From Podocnemis expansa (lineage: Eukaryota > Chordata > Testudines > Podocnemididae): DNA of 64,000 nucleotides. This document shows, piece after piece, positions 44,111 through 56,010 of this stretch. The notes beneath the pieces were generated by a model that had not been told where the DNA came from, made no database searches, and saw only the letters and a program-made list of their open reading frames with translations. The first letter of the stretch is position 1; each line of letters opens with the position of its first letter. Position numbers and translations under genes: made by a program. The stretch lies in contig ML681995.1 of NCBI GenBank assembly GCA_007922195.1, forward strand, positions 205,942 to 269,941. The letters run 5' to 3'.

Positions 44111-45218
44111 TTCCTTTCAAATGTTTGCAATGTAATGCTGATTAAGACAGGTTTGAGAGAGGGATCTTCCTCTTCTCCATGCTGCCTTCTTTGTGGACTT
44201 TCACTAGAGATGTTCCAGCATAAAAGCCTATGCATATAGTAATACGTACTCAGGTGAGTGTTCTCACTGAGGTCAAAGGAAGTATTTGTGTATTTGTGCA
44301 AGGGAAAAACTAAATCATGTGAATTTTCCCTTTGACTTCAGGGAGAATTTTAATCCATTAGCATATATATATATAGCATACTCTTTATTAACTGACTAGT
44401 ATGGAAGTCATAGATTTTATTAAGATAACTGGAAGGTCAGATAATTAAGAGGGCAGGACCCATTCAGAAGCAGGATGTCATCCCCTGCAGCTGGTGTCTT
44501 ATTGTCATCCTCCTCGCAGGCCTGGCTTGGGGCCTGTGCTCTGCCCCACCAAGGTATCAGCCTTCTTTTCGCTTTGTGCCTGCGTGGATCTGGTGTTGCT
44601 TGTCCTGTGGTGCTCTGCTGCCACAGCCTTGCTTACTCACTCTCATGTCAGGAGTGGTGCAGAGCATTCCCACTGCTGCCACTGCGACCATTGAGCTGTA
44701 AGAGGGCTTCCTGCACAGGTGGGGGCTCAAGTGATCCTCATAGTTCTGGTTAGGGTTTTCTGCTGTATTATCAGTACATCTGCATTATCCAGTTCCCTTC
44801 CTTGTCCCTAAGCATGTGATACATCAGATGGGATAATGGGAGACTTGGATTATAGAGTTCTGGGCAAACAGGAGTATTCTGTATTGAAGTATAATTTTAA
44901 AAATACCCATAATGACAGAAGCTCATTAATAACAGATTCATATTAATGAACGTGCTTGATTTTTCCGTGTTTTCATCTCTGCCTTGAAATATTAGGTAAT
45001 GTAAATCTGTAATTTTTTTTTTGTAATTCTGTATATTTTAAGTGTTTTTTAATATATATGGGCTCGAGAAGCTGTTAGGTTTTTAAGTGAAAGTATTTTA
45101 TTAGATCCTTAATTACAGATTTTTTCTTTTGATAGTTTTACTATTAACTCTTTACAGCTCAAACTAAATTCTGTCTCTCATTGGAATAATTGCACGCAGA
45201 AATAGCAATGTTAATGAG
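44111..45218. other. Intron 2 spacer, GC-rich patch at 44,480-44,740
   Basis: The patch has overlapping open frames but no recognised domain or splice pattern. The rest is AT-rich. Confidence 0.4.
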
Positions 45219-45221
45219 TTA

Positions 45222-45725
45222 GGCTCGATATACGCTTCCAACTTACATCAGTATACCACATTACTCCTGAACAACGTAGCTAAGCTGACCTAACCCCTGG
45301 TGCAGACAGCTCTATGTTGGTGGTCAAGCTTCTCGCATCAACATAGGTACCTCCTGTTGGGGAGCTGGAATAGATAAGCAAGGGGGAGCAGCTCTCCCAT
45401 TGACATAGTTAGTGTCTTTGCTAAGCCCACAGCAGTGTAAGGCCATATCTACACTACAGACTTTATAGTAGCACGACTGTAAGATCTCCTGTGCTGTCCC
45501 TTGATGCTGATTAGAGAGAGCTCTCTTGCCGGTAAACTATCCCCCACAAGCAGCAGTAGCTGAGTTGGCAGGAGTGCATTGCTTGTCACCATAACACTGT
45601 ACACGTGGGCACTTCTGTCAGTGAAACTTATATTGGTCAGGCAGGGGGTTTTCTTTCGTTCCCAACTGACAAATTTTTACCAACAAAAGTGCTATTGTAG
45701 ACAAAGCCTAAGTGTAAACAAGCCC
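45222..45725. mobile_element. Harbinger-like MITE with a second MITE inside
   Basis: Outer ends GGCTCGATATACGCTTCC and AAGTGTAAACAAGCCC are inverted and flanked by TTA (45,219-45,221 and 45,726-45,728). The inner element occupies 45,441-45,708. The 3-bp TTA/TAA duplications are those expected for PIF/Harbinger elements. Confidence 0.7.
45441..45708. mobile_element. Inner Harbinger-like MITE
   Basis: Starts GGCCATATCTACACTACAGA and ends TATTGTAGACAAAGCC, 11 of 15 terminal bases paired. Flanked by TAA on both sides (45,438-45,440 and 45,709-45,711). Non-coding. Confidence 0.75.
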
Positions 45726-46234
45726 TTAGTGATCAAGATGCTAGCAATGCTCAGACCTTCTGAAGTAGGTCAAAATCTTTGTCTCTAGCGCACCCTCAAT
45801 GCTTTACAAACACTGAGTTATCCTCCCATGACGCCTTTATCACTTACAACCTGTTAATAAGATGCTCTGTGATGGTTTAAGAATGCTTGTAGTTAGCAAC
45901 AAAACAGTCATTGTTATATTTTTTTCTTGTCAGTTTTCCTTTTCCTCTTCATGTTCCCATGACAACTGTTCACATTATTAATGAGAAACAGGCAGTCTCC
46001 AAGAAAACGCCTAAATGCGTTCCATAGAATCCAGCACTGTGACAGCAGTCATTATTTATTAAATGTGTAGTTTGAAGCTTTCTTGCAGGCATGTAGAAGC
46101 AAATTGCACCCTGGTAACTGAAACTGAGGATTGGACTGATTAGTCTTGAACTCTGAAATCTGACCTACTGCCATTGCTGCTATGCTGTGACAGGGATCCT
46201 TGCTTTTCCCCCATCAAACCTTAGACCACAACAG

Positions 46235-46425
46235 TATTTTCTGACCAATGTGCCATCACAGGCCTGAGCAAGTGTGCCACGGAATTTTCTGAAAAACTGC
46301 TTGACAAGTTCTAGATTGGATCATAAATATTCCTGAGTTCATTTGGCAACTATATAGTGGTGTCCCTCAAAATAATTAAAGATATCAAGGTATGCCACAG
46401 CAAAGAAAAGTTTGGGAACCATCAG
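46235..46425. repeat. hAT-like MITE fragment
   Basis: 'gtgccacggaattttctgaa' and the terminal 'agtttgggaaccatcag' match, in reverse, the piece at 27,455-27,620. Confidence 0.5.
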
Positions 46426-46791
46426 ACTACAAACTATATCAAAATACAGAGGAGTGGAAAAATTCTAATAGCATCTAGATTGAGACCACCAAAATCATTT
46501 TACTTATAACTCATTACACTTGGATCTTCCCTTTGCAGTATGAAAGAGAGAACGTATTAATCTGCTTTTCTGTTCTCTAGTTTTTCTTCTGGCACTCAGT
46601 ATTCAGCTTTAGTAGATCTTTCTTTCTCTGTCTTTAAACACACAAATTGTTTTACTATCCAGCAGTAGAGCCAACCTATGCTGTGGATAATTTTAAGATA
46701 CACTGCACATTTGCTGCAATACTTCATAAATGGAGAAGAAAGAACTAGCTATAGTGAGGTGTTATGGACTGTTGTAAGAAAAGACAGTTAA

Positions 46792-47071
46792 TTATCTATA
46801 ACTGGTGTGTTACTCAAGATGTGTTACTCAAGTTGATTCCAAATCAGGTACGTGCATGCTGCACGCACAGATTGCTGGAAAGTTTTCCCCTAGAAAACCT
46901 GCAGGATCAGCTGGGGAGCCTCCTGGAATGGCATCAGCATGGCACCATATATAGGGCTTAGCCGACCTTCCCCTCCCCAGTTCTCGCCCGAGAATTCTGA
47001 CAGCGGGATAAGAGGGTGGGTTATGGAATGGACATGAGCAATACATCTCAAAGAACACCAGTTACAGGTAA
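46792..47071 (+). mobile_element. TIR element with promoter-like interior
   Basis: Left end TTATCTATAACTGGTGT is the inverse of the right end ACACCAGTTACAGGTAA (15 of 17). The interior has 'ggcaccatatatagggctta', a TATA-like box, and the right end spells a donor-like CAGGTAAGT. A diverged partial copy lies in reverse at 47,175-47,405. The element class is unknown to me. Confidence 0.6.
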
Positions 47072-47174
47072 GTAATCATAGACTGCTTGTTCATAATTCC
47101 AAAACAGCTGATTCCTAAGCCTTACCTCAGAATTACAACTTCACATTAGTAAAGAATACTTAACACTAAACACT

Positions 47175-47405
47175 AGAAGTACAGGGGATAGGTCACTAGC
47201 AACGGTAAGCAACTATTCCAGTGACCATCATGGCAGTAAGAAGGATCTGGGGAGTGAGAGTCAGCTGAGCCCTATATACAGCGGTATACAGGCACCACGC
47301 CAGGGGGCTCCACAGCCAACCCTGTGGGTACTTGAGTATAGGGGAAATCTTTCCAGTGATCTCCCCAATTTGGAATCGACATGTGCAAGCACTCAAAGAA
47401 GAAAA
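47175..47405 (-). mobile_element. Reverse, partial copy of the TIR element
   Basis: Read on the minus strand it gives 'tttgagtgcttgcacatgtc', 'gattccaaattgggg', 'gtatatagggctcagctgac', parallel to 46,830-46,985. The terminal 'aactggtgt' is missing. Confidence 0.55.
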
Positions 47406-47429
47406 ACATTCCTTGATAATTTGACAGTG

Positions 47430-47450
47430 TTTTTTTTTTTTTTTTTTTTT
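47430..47450 (+). repeat. T homopolymer (21 T)
   Basis: Uninterrupted T run in intron 2. Length may be uncertain in the assembly. Confidence 0.9.
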
Positions 47451-48944
47451 AAGTACCTATTGGTAAGGAAACTTTGCTTCTCCAAAACTAAATCTAGCTC
47501 AGAATTGTGAGTAAGCTTTTGATAATGAAATAGCATGGTTAATTATATGCTTAAATGCCCGGAGGCTAAAATTAAATAGGGACTTTTAAAAAAAAAAAAT
47601 CAGATATGATACGGTACTAAAAATATTTTCTCTGGAAAATTCCCTTTTTCTGAAAGCATTCTGATCCCATATCTGAAAGCATTTCAAATATGATACATGG
47701 TCTAATAAAATAATGGCACTTGGATAGACCACATAATGAAAATAAAATGGCAGACAAAGTCAAATGACATCTGAAGTGTTGTACTTAACATTAAACTACA
47801 GATAGTGTTTCTGTGGCAAGTAGTAGACATCATAGCATTCCTAAAATTGAATAAACAAACATACTTAAACATTTGGAAGATAGTTAATGCATTAGTAGTT
47901 ATGATGAAGAAGTAAGTACAATTAAGTACATTATAAACATGTAGTTTGGTTCTAAGACCCAGGCTAACAAGGGGATGACTGGCACAGAAGAGGGCTTAAA
48001 ACTTTCATGCACAGCTTCATTTCTACCTGCAGTTCTTATTTTTCATCAATGGGAGCTGCAGGAGCTTAACATCTCTGTAAAGTAGGCCCCGACTTTTTAG
48101 TAAGGCATCAAGTTTGAGGATGGGAGAAGTAGTAGAAGAACTGTATATTATTAGGGTACATGATTCTATTCAAGCAATGGTATTTGATGAAGAGAATACC
48201 ACTGTCGGGTAAGATTGGGAGTTGGTGGGAGCCAAGAGGAGGGCCTTTTCCATTTAATATACTGAGGACTAGAGCAAGGCAGGAAATGGTTTTCTTTTCC
48301 CATGAATGTTTTCAAGAATTAAAAGTTTTTTATCAAAGCCACTAAGGTCCCACGAAATTTTGGTTTCAACAAATTGGAATTTTCCAATGATAAAACTATT
48401 GTAATGAAAAATTCTTGACCAACTCTAAACCTTCTGTCCTGTTGTCTTCCCACCCAACTCCTTTCTTGTTTTTCCCAAGCAAATCTCCGCCAGCCAGATT
48501 CAAAACTTATTTTACAATGAGTCTGTAAATACTTAAGACCAGTAAGACCTAAAGTAAATGTGTACACAATTCGCATGTAATACATGGAACTTTCTTTTGT
48601 TTTTAAGAAGATTGTACATGAACCAGTAAAATTTGGGAGCCATTGATGTACAATATTTCAATACTGCATGAATGCTCAGTTGTTGCAAAACTCTAATAGT
48701 GCTGTAAAGTTTTCTGGATATTTTGTGTGTATATTTTAACCTATTATTCAATGAACACATTTCCTGTGCATTCATCTGCTAATACATTTTAAAATGCAAA
48801 TAATCAGTTAACAAAATAATTAGTTTTCAATTAAGAGCTGACACCTGTTTTGCATGGAGTGCTATGAAAAAACAAAGTTACATGGATACAGTTACTTTTA
48901 AAGGTAACCTTAGTGCAAATATTTTTTTTTTAAATGTTCATCAT
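47451..48944. other. Intron 2 spacer, nothing recognised
   Basis: AT-rich; no repeat or exon recognised. Confidence 0.4.
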
Positions 48945-49080
48945 AGAAGGGTGGGCTGACCTTAAGGCATCATCTAGTCTTGCTCCCTGTGCTGTCACAG
49001 GATTAAGTATACCTAGACTACCCCAAGAAGGTTTTCTAAGCTGTTCTTATGTAACATGTTTGAACAGCTGTGTGAATATG
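48945..49080 (-). mobile_element. CR1 3' end, diverged, minus strand
   Basis: 'atagaagggtgggctgacct' and 'gcatcatctagtcttgctcc', then 'ggattaagtatacctagact', follow the reverse of a CR1 3' end. Confidence 0.6.
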
Positions 49081-49331
49081 TGGTTGGATTTCTAATGTTA
49101 GTGATGGTATTAATATATTGAAACCATGTGATTGCAAAACATGTCCTTCCAGTTCCAAACTGTTTTATTAATGTCAGATTAAATTGCAGTTCTTTCTGAA
49201 TTTAAGTAAAGAGAAGCTGTAGCGGTAAACTTTTCATTTCTTTTAATAGCAGTGTTGATTATGCATAAATATAGATAAATGTGTCTGATCTTGTTGGCAT
49301 GTTGTGACTGTTCCTTGTTTGTTTTTTACAG

Positions 49332-49390
49332 CCGTCAGATGCTTTGATATTGGGAAAGATAAAGAATGTTGACTGTGTGCTTCTAGCAAG
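49332..49390 (+). CDS. MTAP: MTAP exon 3
   Basis: 59 bp between TTTTTTACAG and the donor GTAAAG. It encodes PSDALILGKIKNVDCVLLA plus two bases (AG) of an arginine codon completed by exon 4, so the downstream intron is phase 2. The translated residues are identical to human MTAP 41-60. The split arginine is human Arg60, which contacts phosphate. Spacing, phase and the perfect match make this a secure call. Confidence 0.98.
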
Positions 49391-51099
49391 GTAAAGATGT
49401 CTTCAAAAGACTTTTGTGTTACTCATTTCTTAAAGAGGTTTGCCTTAGCTGTTTCCTTTTTCTGTCTGGGTCAGATGGACTAACTACTTGTTATGACACA
49501 AATTTATGTCTTATCCTGCAAATGGTAAAACTTCCATTCATTTCAGTTGGAGAAGAATCAGGAGCTCAAAGCCGGTATATATGTCATAATGTTAGCCTTT
49601 TACAGACCAATTCAGGCACCTGGAAATGCTCTGTGTCCATTCACAAATGTAGCTCCATGTCAGCCTCCATTGGTTATTACAGACTAAAAGTTTATGGATT
49701 AGATGCAACTGCCCTGATTCGGCCAGTGATTCCAGGCATCATTGATCCTGCAGTGATCCAGTCCACCCTTCAATGCCAGTTACAAGCACTGTGCTCATTC
49801 AGATATAAAATGAGAGCAGATGCAGTAGAAGAATCTCCTTTATGGTGTCACCCAGTTGAGAGAAATACAGTAAAAATGTATTGTGCCTTTCACTTGTAGC
49901 AAAAATTTTTTATAACCACCTGTTCAGACATTCATAGCTTTCTCCAGATAATTATTGGGGTCCTTTATGGCTGGAGAGAGGTCCAACAATAAATATTCTG
50001 GGGAGTGGAATCTGAGGAAATTTTTTCCAGCCATGTTTGGAAAGTTTCCTGTTTTTTTTAAAATCTGACTACTCATAGTAATGTTGGCAACAAATGTGAT
50101 AAAGGTTGAAACTTGGCTTGTAGATGGTCCTGCAGGAGCTGTGCCGTTCCTGCTTTTTGTGGGGAATGTGATTGTTTTTAGGTGTTGGATGGGAGTGAAA
50201 AAAATCACTACTGTTCCTGGTTAATGAGCATCTGAACAATTCCTATAAGCAGTTCCTCCTGCAATTTATGATGTTCTACAGAGGAGTTTTGGTGTACTGC
50301 ACACGTTCTGCCCTGCCTGACAAGAAAAAGTGCAGCTGCTGGAGAAACTTGCTTGAAGGAAAATGTAAATGTATCATTGTGGTTTCATTCCACATCCCAG
50401 CAGAATCATTCGGTATAATGCCCTGCACAAAATAAAAGAACACCCACACTTAAAGATGACTTGTGAAAGGGGGGAGAAGGAAGGGATTTGTTCCTTCATT
50501 GATTTCTCCCTACCCCCCCAAAATGGGTAGACTTTTCTTCTGTTTTATTTTTAAATTAGAAATCTAGATATTTCATACTTTGAAAGACTCTCTGGCAGTT
50601 GTAGAACTAGCGTGGTTTTGACATCACAAGGAACTACGGCTAAACTTTTATGAGAGGAAAGGATTTTTAGCTAGACTGTTGAAAAACTTCAGTTTGGGGT
50701 TGCATTTTTTTGTTTGGTTTTTTTTTTTGTTTGTTTGTTTGCACTGTCCATTTAGCTCCACTGACTACTTGGTTGAAAAGATGATTTTAACAAAGAGATG
50801 GGGGTAACACTGAAACTTTAGATGTAGAGTGCGAGTTCACCATGTGCATTTTTGAGACCTCCAAGCGATCCTTCAGTAAAGTTAAAGAAAATTTGATTCT
50901 GCACTCCATATATGGCCAAGGTTTAATATTTTTCTTTTAAAGGAAGAAATTACTTTTATTTTCTTGGGCTTCTATCTTCTTTTCTGTTGTCTTTTCTTTG
51001 AGTTAAGTCACTGGCATGCCCCTTTTATGCACTCTTGATATATTTTCAGTTTCTCTCTCAGAAGCAGATACTATTAAGGTACCGCTTGGGCTCTGTTTT

Positions 51100-51284
51100 T
51101 GACATCTCTTCTAGCTGTGCGCATGTGCATGCACACACAGGTTGTGAAAGTCACGCACACAACAAAATAAAGCATGCACAAAAAAATTCAACAGTGCTAA
51201 TATTAGCACACACAAAGATATTTTTTGTGCATACAAAGAAATGTTTTGCACACACAGCCTATGAAAAAGTAGAGAGAACATTGC
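51100..51284 (-). mobile_element. TIR element 'atgttccctcta', copy 2
   Basis: In reverse it reads 'gcaatgttctctctactttt', 'tcataggctgtgtgtgcaaa', 'gttgtgtgcgtgactttcac' and 'aacctgtgtgtgcatgcaca', parallel to 27,770-28,129 but with an internal deletion. Confidence 0.65.
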
Positions 51285-52299
51285 TCCGAAGGGTTTAAGT
51301 AGTGAAATGTAGGATTTTTGAGTGGTTGCCATCTTCACAGTGCAGCATGTAATTGTCTGATAAGTAAAATCTCTTTTTTTGTCTTCTCACTTCCATTTTA
51401 TATAAAGAATTGAGTTTTTATAGTTGTTGAGGGTGGATATAGAAACTTCTCAATCTGTCATTGTTTGTTTGAGTATGGTGGGTGGGTTCGGTCTTTGCCT
51501 TAGTTTAAAATTTTATTTTCTTCTTTCCAAGCTACATTGTAGCTGTGTGCGGTTACTTAATTGGCTATCACATCTGGTTGGATCTCTCCCATATTTATTT
51601 CGTTGTGTGCTTTTTGTCTTCTGCGATTTCCGTTGGCCTTTTTCCCTTTGGAGATTTTTCATAGCTTAAAATATCTAGTTTATTAAAGATGAGGTTATGG
51701 AATATTTTCCAATAAAGAGAGAGAAACTCCTGTTACATAAATACAGAACACTTAAATTAATAATAAAAAAGAAGTCAGTGAATTGGGTGAGGCAGTCACT
51801 GTAGTTCTTTCAGAGCTGAGGAAATTTGCATTTTGCCATATTACTTAACATGGGGCCTTCATCTTCATGTGGTTATTGATAGGCTTAGTTACATTCGCTA
51901 AAATAAAGTACATGTCCTTTTGTGGTAAATCTTGCAATATGTCCAAAGATTTAGTCATTCATGTCCAGTTAATATTAGTGGGTTTTATGTGGCTAGTATG
52001 CCTATGCTACTATGCTTTTAGGAGCTCTCTCCCAGTACTCCTATGCTACTTTGAAATATAATACCACCAAACTGATGGCCTGTTGGTATTACTAGTTTAA
52101 GGATACTAGGTTTCCATTCTTGTACCCATGTTCATATTACTATTTCTCCCTGCCCCTGCAATCCATGTCTTAATGTGGTGTTCTCCTTCCCTCCTTCCTG
52201 TTAACCTAATTTTTATGGTACTAATTTATTAGTGGCTCACTGATGATCTGACCTAAAGATACTTATGTTCTTCTCCCAGAATCAGGCTACAAATTTGAG
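51285..52299. other. Intron 3 spacer, nothing recognised
   Basis: AT-rich intronic DNA; short frames only. Confidence 0.4.
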
Positions 52300-52460
52300 A
52301 ATGCTGAGAGTTCAATACTTTGTGCAGACCCTCAGGGCGTGTGACAAGGACATTCAGACTGAGGACTAAGGCAGGCTTTAGAGGTCTTTATTATTAAAGC
52401 TGCAAATCACAGAGATGTAATACAATTCTATAAAAGCTTGCGGTAACATCCCCTTACAAA
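52300..52460 (-). repeat. Possible LTR-like end, minus strand
   Basis: In reverse it reads 'cagctttaataataaagacc', with an AATAAA signal, followed by 'tcctcagtctgaatgtcctt' and 'gtcacacgccctgagggtct'. This is the layout of a polyadenylation signal near the end of a long terminal repeat. No partner LTR or coding region was found, so it may be a different repeat. Confidence 0.3.
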
Positions 52461-54420
52461 AGCTACTTAACCCAGAATACTGACAGCCTTCTGAGTAGAC
52501 CCAGTAATAGGAAACAACAGTCTAACCTCATCTCTGGCATGTCAAAATGGGTTTGATGTTCCAGTTTCCTCAGCCTTCAGATGGTAGAGATCAGGGTTGA
52601 GTGTTGGGTAATTATACCATATTGCTAAACACAGGGAATGCTTTTTAAAAAAAGGCCCCTATACATGTTAATAACACAGCCATACATACCATCCTTGAAA
52701 CCATTACCATTGATCTGAACTATTACTTACATGTTCCTTGTGGGGTACTTTGTACTTGTATGTTCCAGAATCTTGGTGAACACATTGAGTTCTCCATTCA
52801 GTTCCCCAAAATTAAAGGGGTAACTGGTACACCATTTACCCATGCCAAAGATTAAATACACTTATGCTAACTCACTTCAGCTAATCATAGAGGATACTGA
52901 TCTGTAGGTTCCTTGCATTACAGCCAGATGTAATGAAGTCCTGCATACTGGAATTATTCAGTACTGAAACACAAACCAAACACTATAATTAACCAAAAGA
53001 ATAAAGAATAAACAGATTATATAATACAGTTTGCAGACTAGGCCCATGGGTTACACCCCACCCAACAAGAAAATTGTACTCTGAGATAGTCATGCAAACT
53101 GGAACTTTGAGTGTGTCTCATCATGTTGTTATGTGTATCTTTTCAGTGCACTCTAGATTTCCAGGACCAAAACCAAAAATCTTAGTAGGCTTATCCTCGT
53201 ATTGGGTATACACCATATTATTTTTGTTGTGCCTTGTTAGATAATGAGTGTCAAACATGACTCCCCCATATATCTCAGTGGATGTAGAACTTCCTTGTTG
53301 GACAGATGTGGAGAGCAGTGTTCAGTATCCTTCTTAGCATAGTGTGTTTGATTGTTATGTGGTGGTCTAAAAATGGAGTTTATTACCATTCAGGACCAGC
53401 TGGGTAAGCCATATAAGCCACTAGTTATCAAACCCAGATGTAAGATTTTAGTGTAGATCTAGCTCAAGAGCAATATTGTATCCGTTTCCAAGGAAAGATT
53501 GAAAATCGTACATCTTCTCTACCATAATTTGAAAAAAATGAGGGTGGGAGAAGATTTTGTATTAGTGTTGTATTTTTTTACACGGATGGCGTGTTGCATC
53601 TTTTTTCACCTCTTTATTTTCTACAGACATTGAGGGCTGTAGATGGAAGGGCAGGCTGGATACTCCTCTGCCCATTTTATCATCAAACATTGATGGTTTT
53701 GTTCTGAGTACAGAGTACGGTATTTACAACTTACCTTTATTTATCAGTGAAGATGCAAGAAAGAGGTAAAAGAACCCAGCTTGACTTTCGATCCCAGATG
53801 GAAGTCACAGTGCTAACTGAAAAATAACGTTCCATGTTTGTAAAATTAATCACATCTTGCATTGGAGGGGGATAGGAGAGAATACCGCAGTGTCAGAGTC
53901 ACTCTTCTGGTTATAACGGTGCTAGCATGTCAGACTAAAAGTGACAGTGGAGACTAAGTGAATGGAACCTACAAACTGAATTTTTGTGTGGGACCTTGTG
54001 CACAAATAAATCCTATACATGGACTATAGTACATAGAAAGTTCACTATTGTCAATTCCAAGTGTTCAGAAATCATAAGGTTTTTTTAAAAAAAATAATTT
54101 GGGGCATTTTATTTTATCTTCCAGGGTTTCCTACCATTAAAAGTGCACTCAGGTCATGTTTTCAAACTTTTCTTTACAACCATGAAAGCTAGACACTTAC
54201 TCTTTTCTAAAAGTAACACCTGAGCTTTTCACATATCCTCATGACTCCAGAAGCTGGTACTTTAGGAAGAGCACAGCGTAGCCCCAGACTCTTTAGATAA
54301 AGTCTTCAGATGGCAACAGTGCAAGTTATTGAAGAGCACAATTCCATTTGTAGCTTTGCTGGGCAAGTTAAATTTCCTAAATTCCTAGTTGAGCTATTTG
54401 TTTGGTTTGAGTAATTTAAT
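52461..54420. other. Intron 3 spacer, nothing recognised
   Basis: AT-rich intronic DNA without recognised repeats or exons. Confidence 0.4.
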
Positions 54421-54455
54421 TTTATTTCTCTCAGTTGCCACTTCTGTTTTTGCAG

Positions 54456-54623
54456 GCATGGGAGACATCATACCATTATTCCAACAAATGTCAACTTCCG
54501 TGCCAACATCTGGGCTTTGAAGGAAGAGGGTTGTACTCATATTTTAGTAACTACTGCCTGTGGGTCATTAAGAGAAGAAATACAGCCTGGAGATATTGTT
54601 ATGATCGACCAGTTCATAGACAG
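54456..54623 (+). CDS. MTAP: MTAP exon 4
   Basis: 168 bp between TTTTTGCAG and the donor GTAAAG. The first base completes the arginine of exon 3. Then come 55 codons from [19 protein letters not shown] through [20 protein letters not shown] to [16 protein letters not shown], and two bases (AG) of a further arginine codon, so the next intron is phase 2. It aligns without gaps to human MTAP 61-115. Substitutions are mostly conservative (Gln to His, Met to Ile, Tyr to Phe, Ile to Met), plus Ser-Lys to Thr-Asn and Gln to Arg. His after the split Arg and Thr-Ala in TTACGS are phosphate- or substrate-contact residues in the human structure, and are kept. Residues 63-117 of the protein are encoded here. 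Confidence 0.98.
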
Positions 54624-54679
54624 GTAAAGGAGCAACATTGATGTGTACTGTATCGTGAAAAGCAGCTATGATTGGATGA

Positions 54680-54825
54680 CTTTGCTTAACTTAGACTGTA
54701 AGTTCATTGAGGCAAGAAATTACTATTTATGGTGTCTTTGTACAGCTGCTGGCACAATAGAGTCCTGGTCCGTGACTAGGGCTACAATAATACAAATAAT
54801 TTTTTTTAAAAAAAAAGTAAGGCTC
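54680..54825 (+). repeat. L2/MIR-like 3' tail
   Basis: 'agactgtaagttcattgagg', then 'ggtgtctttgtacagctgct', 'ggcacaatagagtcctggtc' and a terminal A-rich stretch. These are in the order of the L2-type tail common in reptiles. Confidence 0.65.
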
Positions 54826-55084
54826 CCTGGAATGAAGTTGGTTGCAGTCTCCAGAACTGGAGCCAAAAGAAACAATCTTATGAGATGAAGAAAGGCTTTT
54901 GATTTCATTTCATGGAGGAAGTATTAATCTTGATAATTTTACTATTTGCCTTATGGTAGCATTCAGAGGGCCTAACTAAAGCACTGAGTTAGATGCTGTA
55001 TCAGCACAGAGTAGAGGCTCTCCAGGGCATAGAATTCTTACAGTATAACAGATGAGAGAGAAATGGTGGTGGTTAGTGGTGGGG

Positions 55085-55200
55085 AAAGAGGATTATTACA
55101 CCCATTTTACAGATGGAGAACTGAGGCACAAAAATAAAAAGTGACTTGACCAAATTAGGGAGTGGGCAATTAACCAGAATTATTATATTCAAATATCAGC
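55085..55200 (-). repeat. MIR-like SINE fragment
   Basis: 'acacccattttacagatgga' then 'gaactgaggcacaaaaataa' and 'aagtgacttgaccaaatta' match the MIR core. Confidence 0.7.
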
Positions 55201-55834
55201 CTTTGCAAAAGAAGAGTTTTACTAAAGGCATTAAACAACCTGTATATTTGGTTTTAAGTACTGTTGAAATTTTGCCTTAGATGGTTATACTATGTGCATT
55301 AGAAGAAATCCTGAAGCAAAGCTTTCTTGGCTATATAACTCTAGATATGGACAAGACCCCCAAACTGATCAACAGTGAAATCTAAATAACTAGCATTCAT
55401 TGTGAAGGTTCAATTCCTGTATCAGATGTGTGGGTTGCAGCAATATGCACTTGAAAACACCTAAGTATTGTGTTCACGTACACAGAAACAGTAGCTGTAT
55501 AGGAACATGAAGCATACATCTGGCTTGTTAATCTGGCCTTTGTTGCTACCAAATAAAACCACAACTCTATTCTACCTTTCCTGGACTTTTAGAAGCGCAA
55601 GCCTAATTATAATGTAATAATGAATAGCTTGTGTTTGTCAGTAGCCTTTTTATTTTAAATTTTCTGACTCTTCTTAATTTTTAACTCTTTGATCTGTGGA
55701 AATGCACATATAAGCAGACAGTGACTTAAACTTTGTTAGTTGATTTTACTAGTTTCTCTTGAATTACTAAATGAGTCAAGTCCGTTATATGAAAGGAAAC
55801 TTTATATGTGTAACCTTCAGCTCTTGATCTCGTA

Positions 55835-56010
55835 GTCTAGTTCAGTAAAACAAACAAGGAGTCCTGTGGCATTTAAAGACTAACAAATTTATTTATTTCA
55901 TGAGCTTTTGTGGGAGAAAATCCCACTTTGTAAGATGCTTTGAAGATGTGCGGTAAATCAGCTTGTTAGTCTTTAAGTGCCACAGGACTCCTTGTTTGTT
56001 TTAGACATCA
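55835..56010. mobile_element. Penelope-like tails, inverted pair
   Basis: The left arm ('gtagtctagttcagtaaaac', 'ggagtcctgtggcatttaaa', 'catgagcttttgtgggagaa') faces the right arm ('ttgttagtctttaagtgcca', 'caggactccttgtttgtttt'). The right arm is internally shortened. Confidence 0.8.

Larger units (their letters stand above)
40345..49331 (+). other. MTAP: MTAP intron 2 (9.0 kb)
   Basis: Donor GTCTGT is weaker than consensus; acceptor TTTTTTACAG. It contains a MIR-like piece and a hAT (40,725-41,414), nested Harbinger-like MITEs (45,222-45,725), a TIR element and its inverted relative (46,792-47,405), a 21-T run (47,430-47,450) and a CR1 end (48,945-49,080). 41,423-43,970, 44,110-45,220 and 47,451-48,940 hold nothing recognised. 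Confidence 0.8.
49391..54455 (+). other. MTAP: MTAP intron 3 (5.1 kb)
   Basis: Donor GTAAAG, acceptor TTTTTGCAG, phase 2. It carries a second copy of the 'gttccctcta' TIR element (51,100-51,284) and a possible LTR-like end (52,300-52,460). A 161-codon frame at 49,414-49,899 starts 24 bp after exon 3, has no family signature and is not spliced in frame with it. Confidence 0.8.

Noticed and set aside
49414..49899. 161-codon frame just after MTAP exon 3
   Set aside because: Intronic, no recognisable family, no splice signals to join it; probably chance.
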